6,086 nucleotides of DNA from NCBI GenBank assembly GCA_937952155.1, contig CALFYH010000021.1:1-6086 (forward strand), given 5' to 3'. The number at the start of each line of letters is the position of its first letter. The first letter of the stretch is position 1. The position numbers and the translations under genes were made by a program. A model generated the notes under the pieces. The model saw only the letters and a program-made list of their open reading frames with translations. It had not been told where the DNA came from and searched no databases. Source of the DNA: an uncultured Saprospiraceae bacterium. GTDB taxonomy: Bacteria; Bacteroidota; Bacteroidia; Chitinophagales; Saprospiraceae. Shown piece by piece: positions 6,084-6,086 of the stretch.

Positions 6084-6086
6084 GAT

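Overview
The window looks like chromosomal DNA of a Bacteroidota bacterium, plausibly a Saprospiria- or Chitinophagia-like lineage; the rank below phylum is a guess. Three things support the phylum. Two secreted proteins end in type A sorting domains of the type IX secretion system (T9SS), which is confined to this group. Upstream regions carry TAnnTTTG boxes, the Bacteroidota -7 promoter element, instead of sigma70-type -10 boxes. Intergenic DNA is very AT-rich and translation starts lack a strong Shine-Dalgarno sequence.

Layout: (1) 1-93, minus strand, is the first 31 codons of a gene leaving the window on the left, possibly of the DUF1569/DinB type. (2) 94-453 is an AT-rich divergent intergenic region with a good -7 box for the left gene and a weaker candidate for the right one. 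(3) 454-1416, plus strand, encodes a TerC/Alx-family membrane protein. (4) 1464-3405, minus strand, is a two-gene operon, aguB then aguA, with overlapping ends. It encodes N-carbamoylputrescine amidase and agmatine deiminase and is preceded by a well-formed promoter. (5) 3509-4375, minus strand, encodes a 288-residue T9SS cargo protein of unknown function. (6) 4493-6083, minus strand, is a larger T9SS cargo gene whose frame is broken at a run of ten A residues (coding strand).

The aguB-aguA pair converts agmatine to N-carbamoylputrescine and then to putrescine, the later steps of polyamine synthesis from arginine. The arginine decarboxylase that would make agmatine is not in the window. The TerC protein and the two cargo genes have no evident link to polyamine synthesis.

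The most notable observation is the broken cargo gene. The obvious signal peptide (ATG at 6083) and the large downstream frame are out of register by one base at the poly-A run. The downstream part contains two tandem homologous domains of about 180-200 residues, and the first begins upstream of any start codon in its own frame. This shows that the two frames belong to one gene of about 529 residues. Sequencing error, phase variation, transcriptional slippage and true decay all remain possible. I see no CRISPR array, mobile element, RNA gene or clearly new multi-gene system here.
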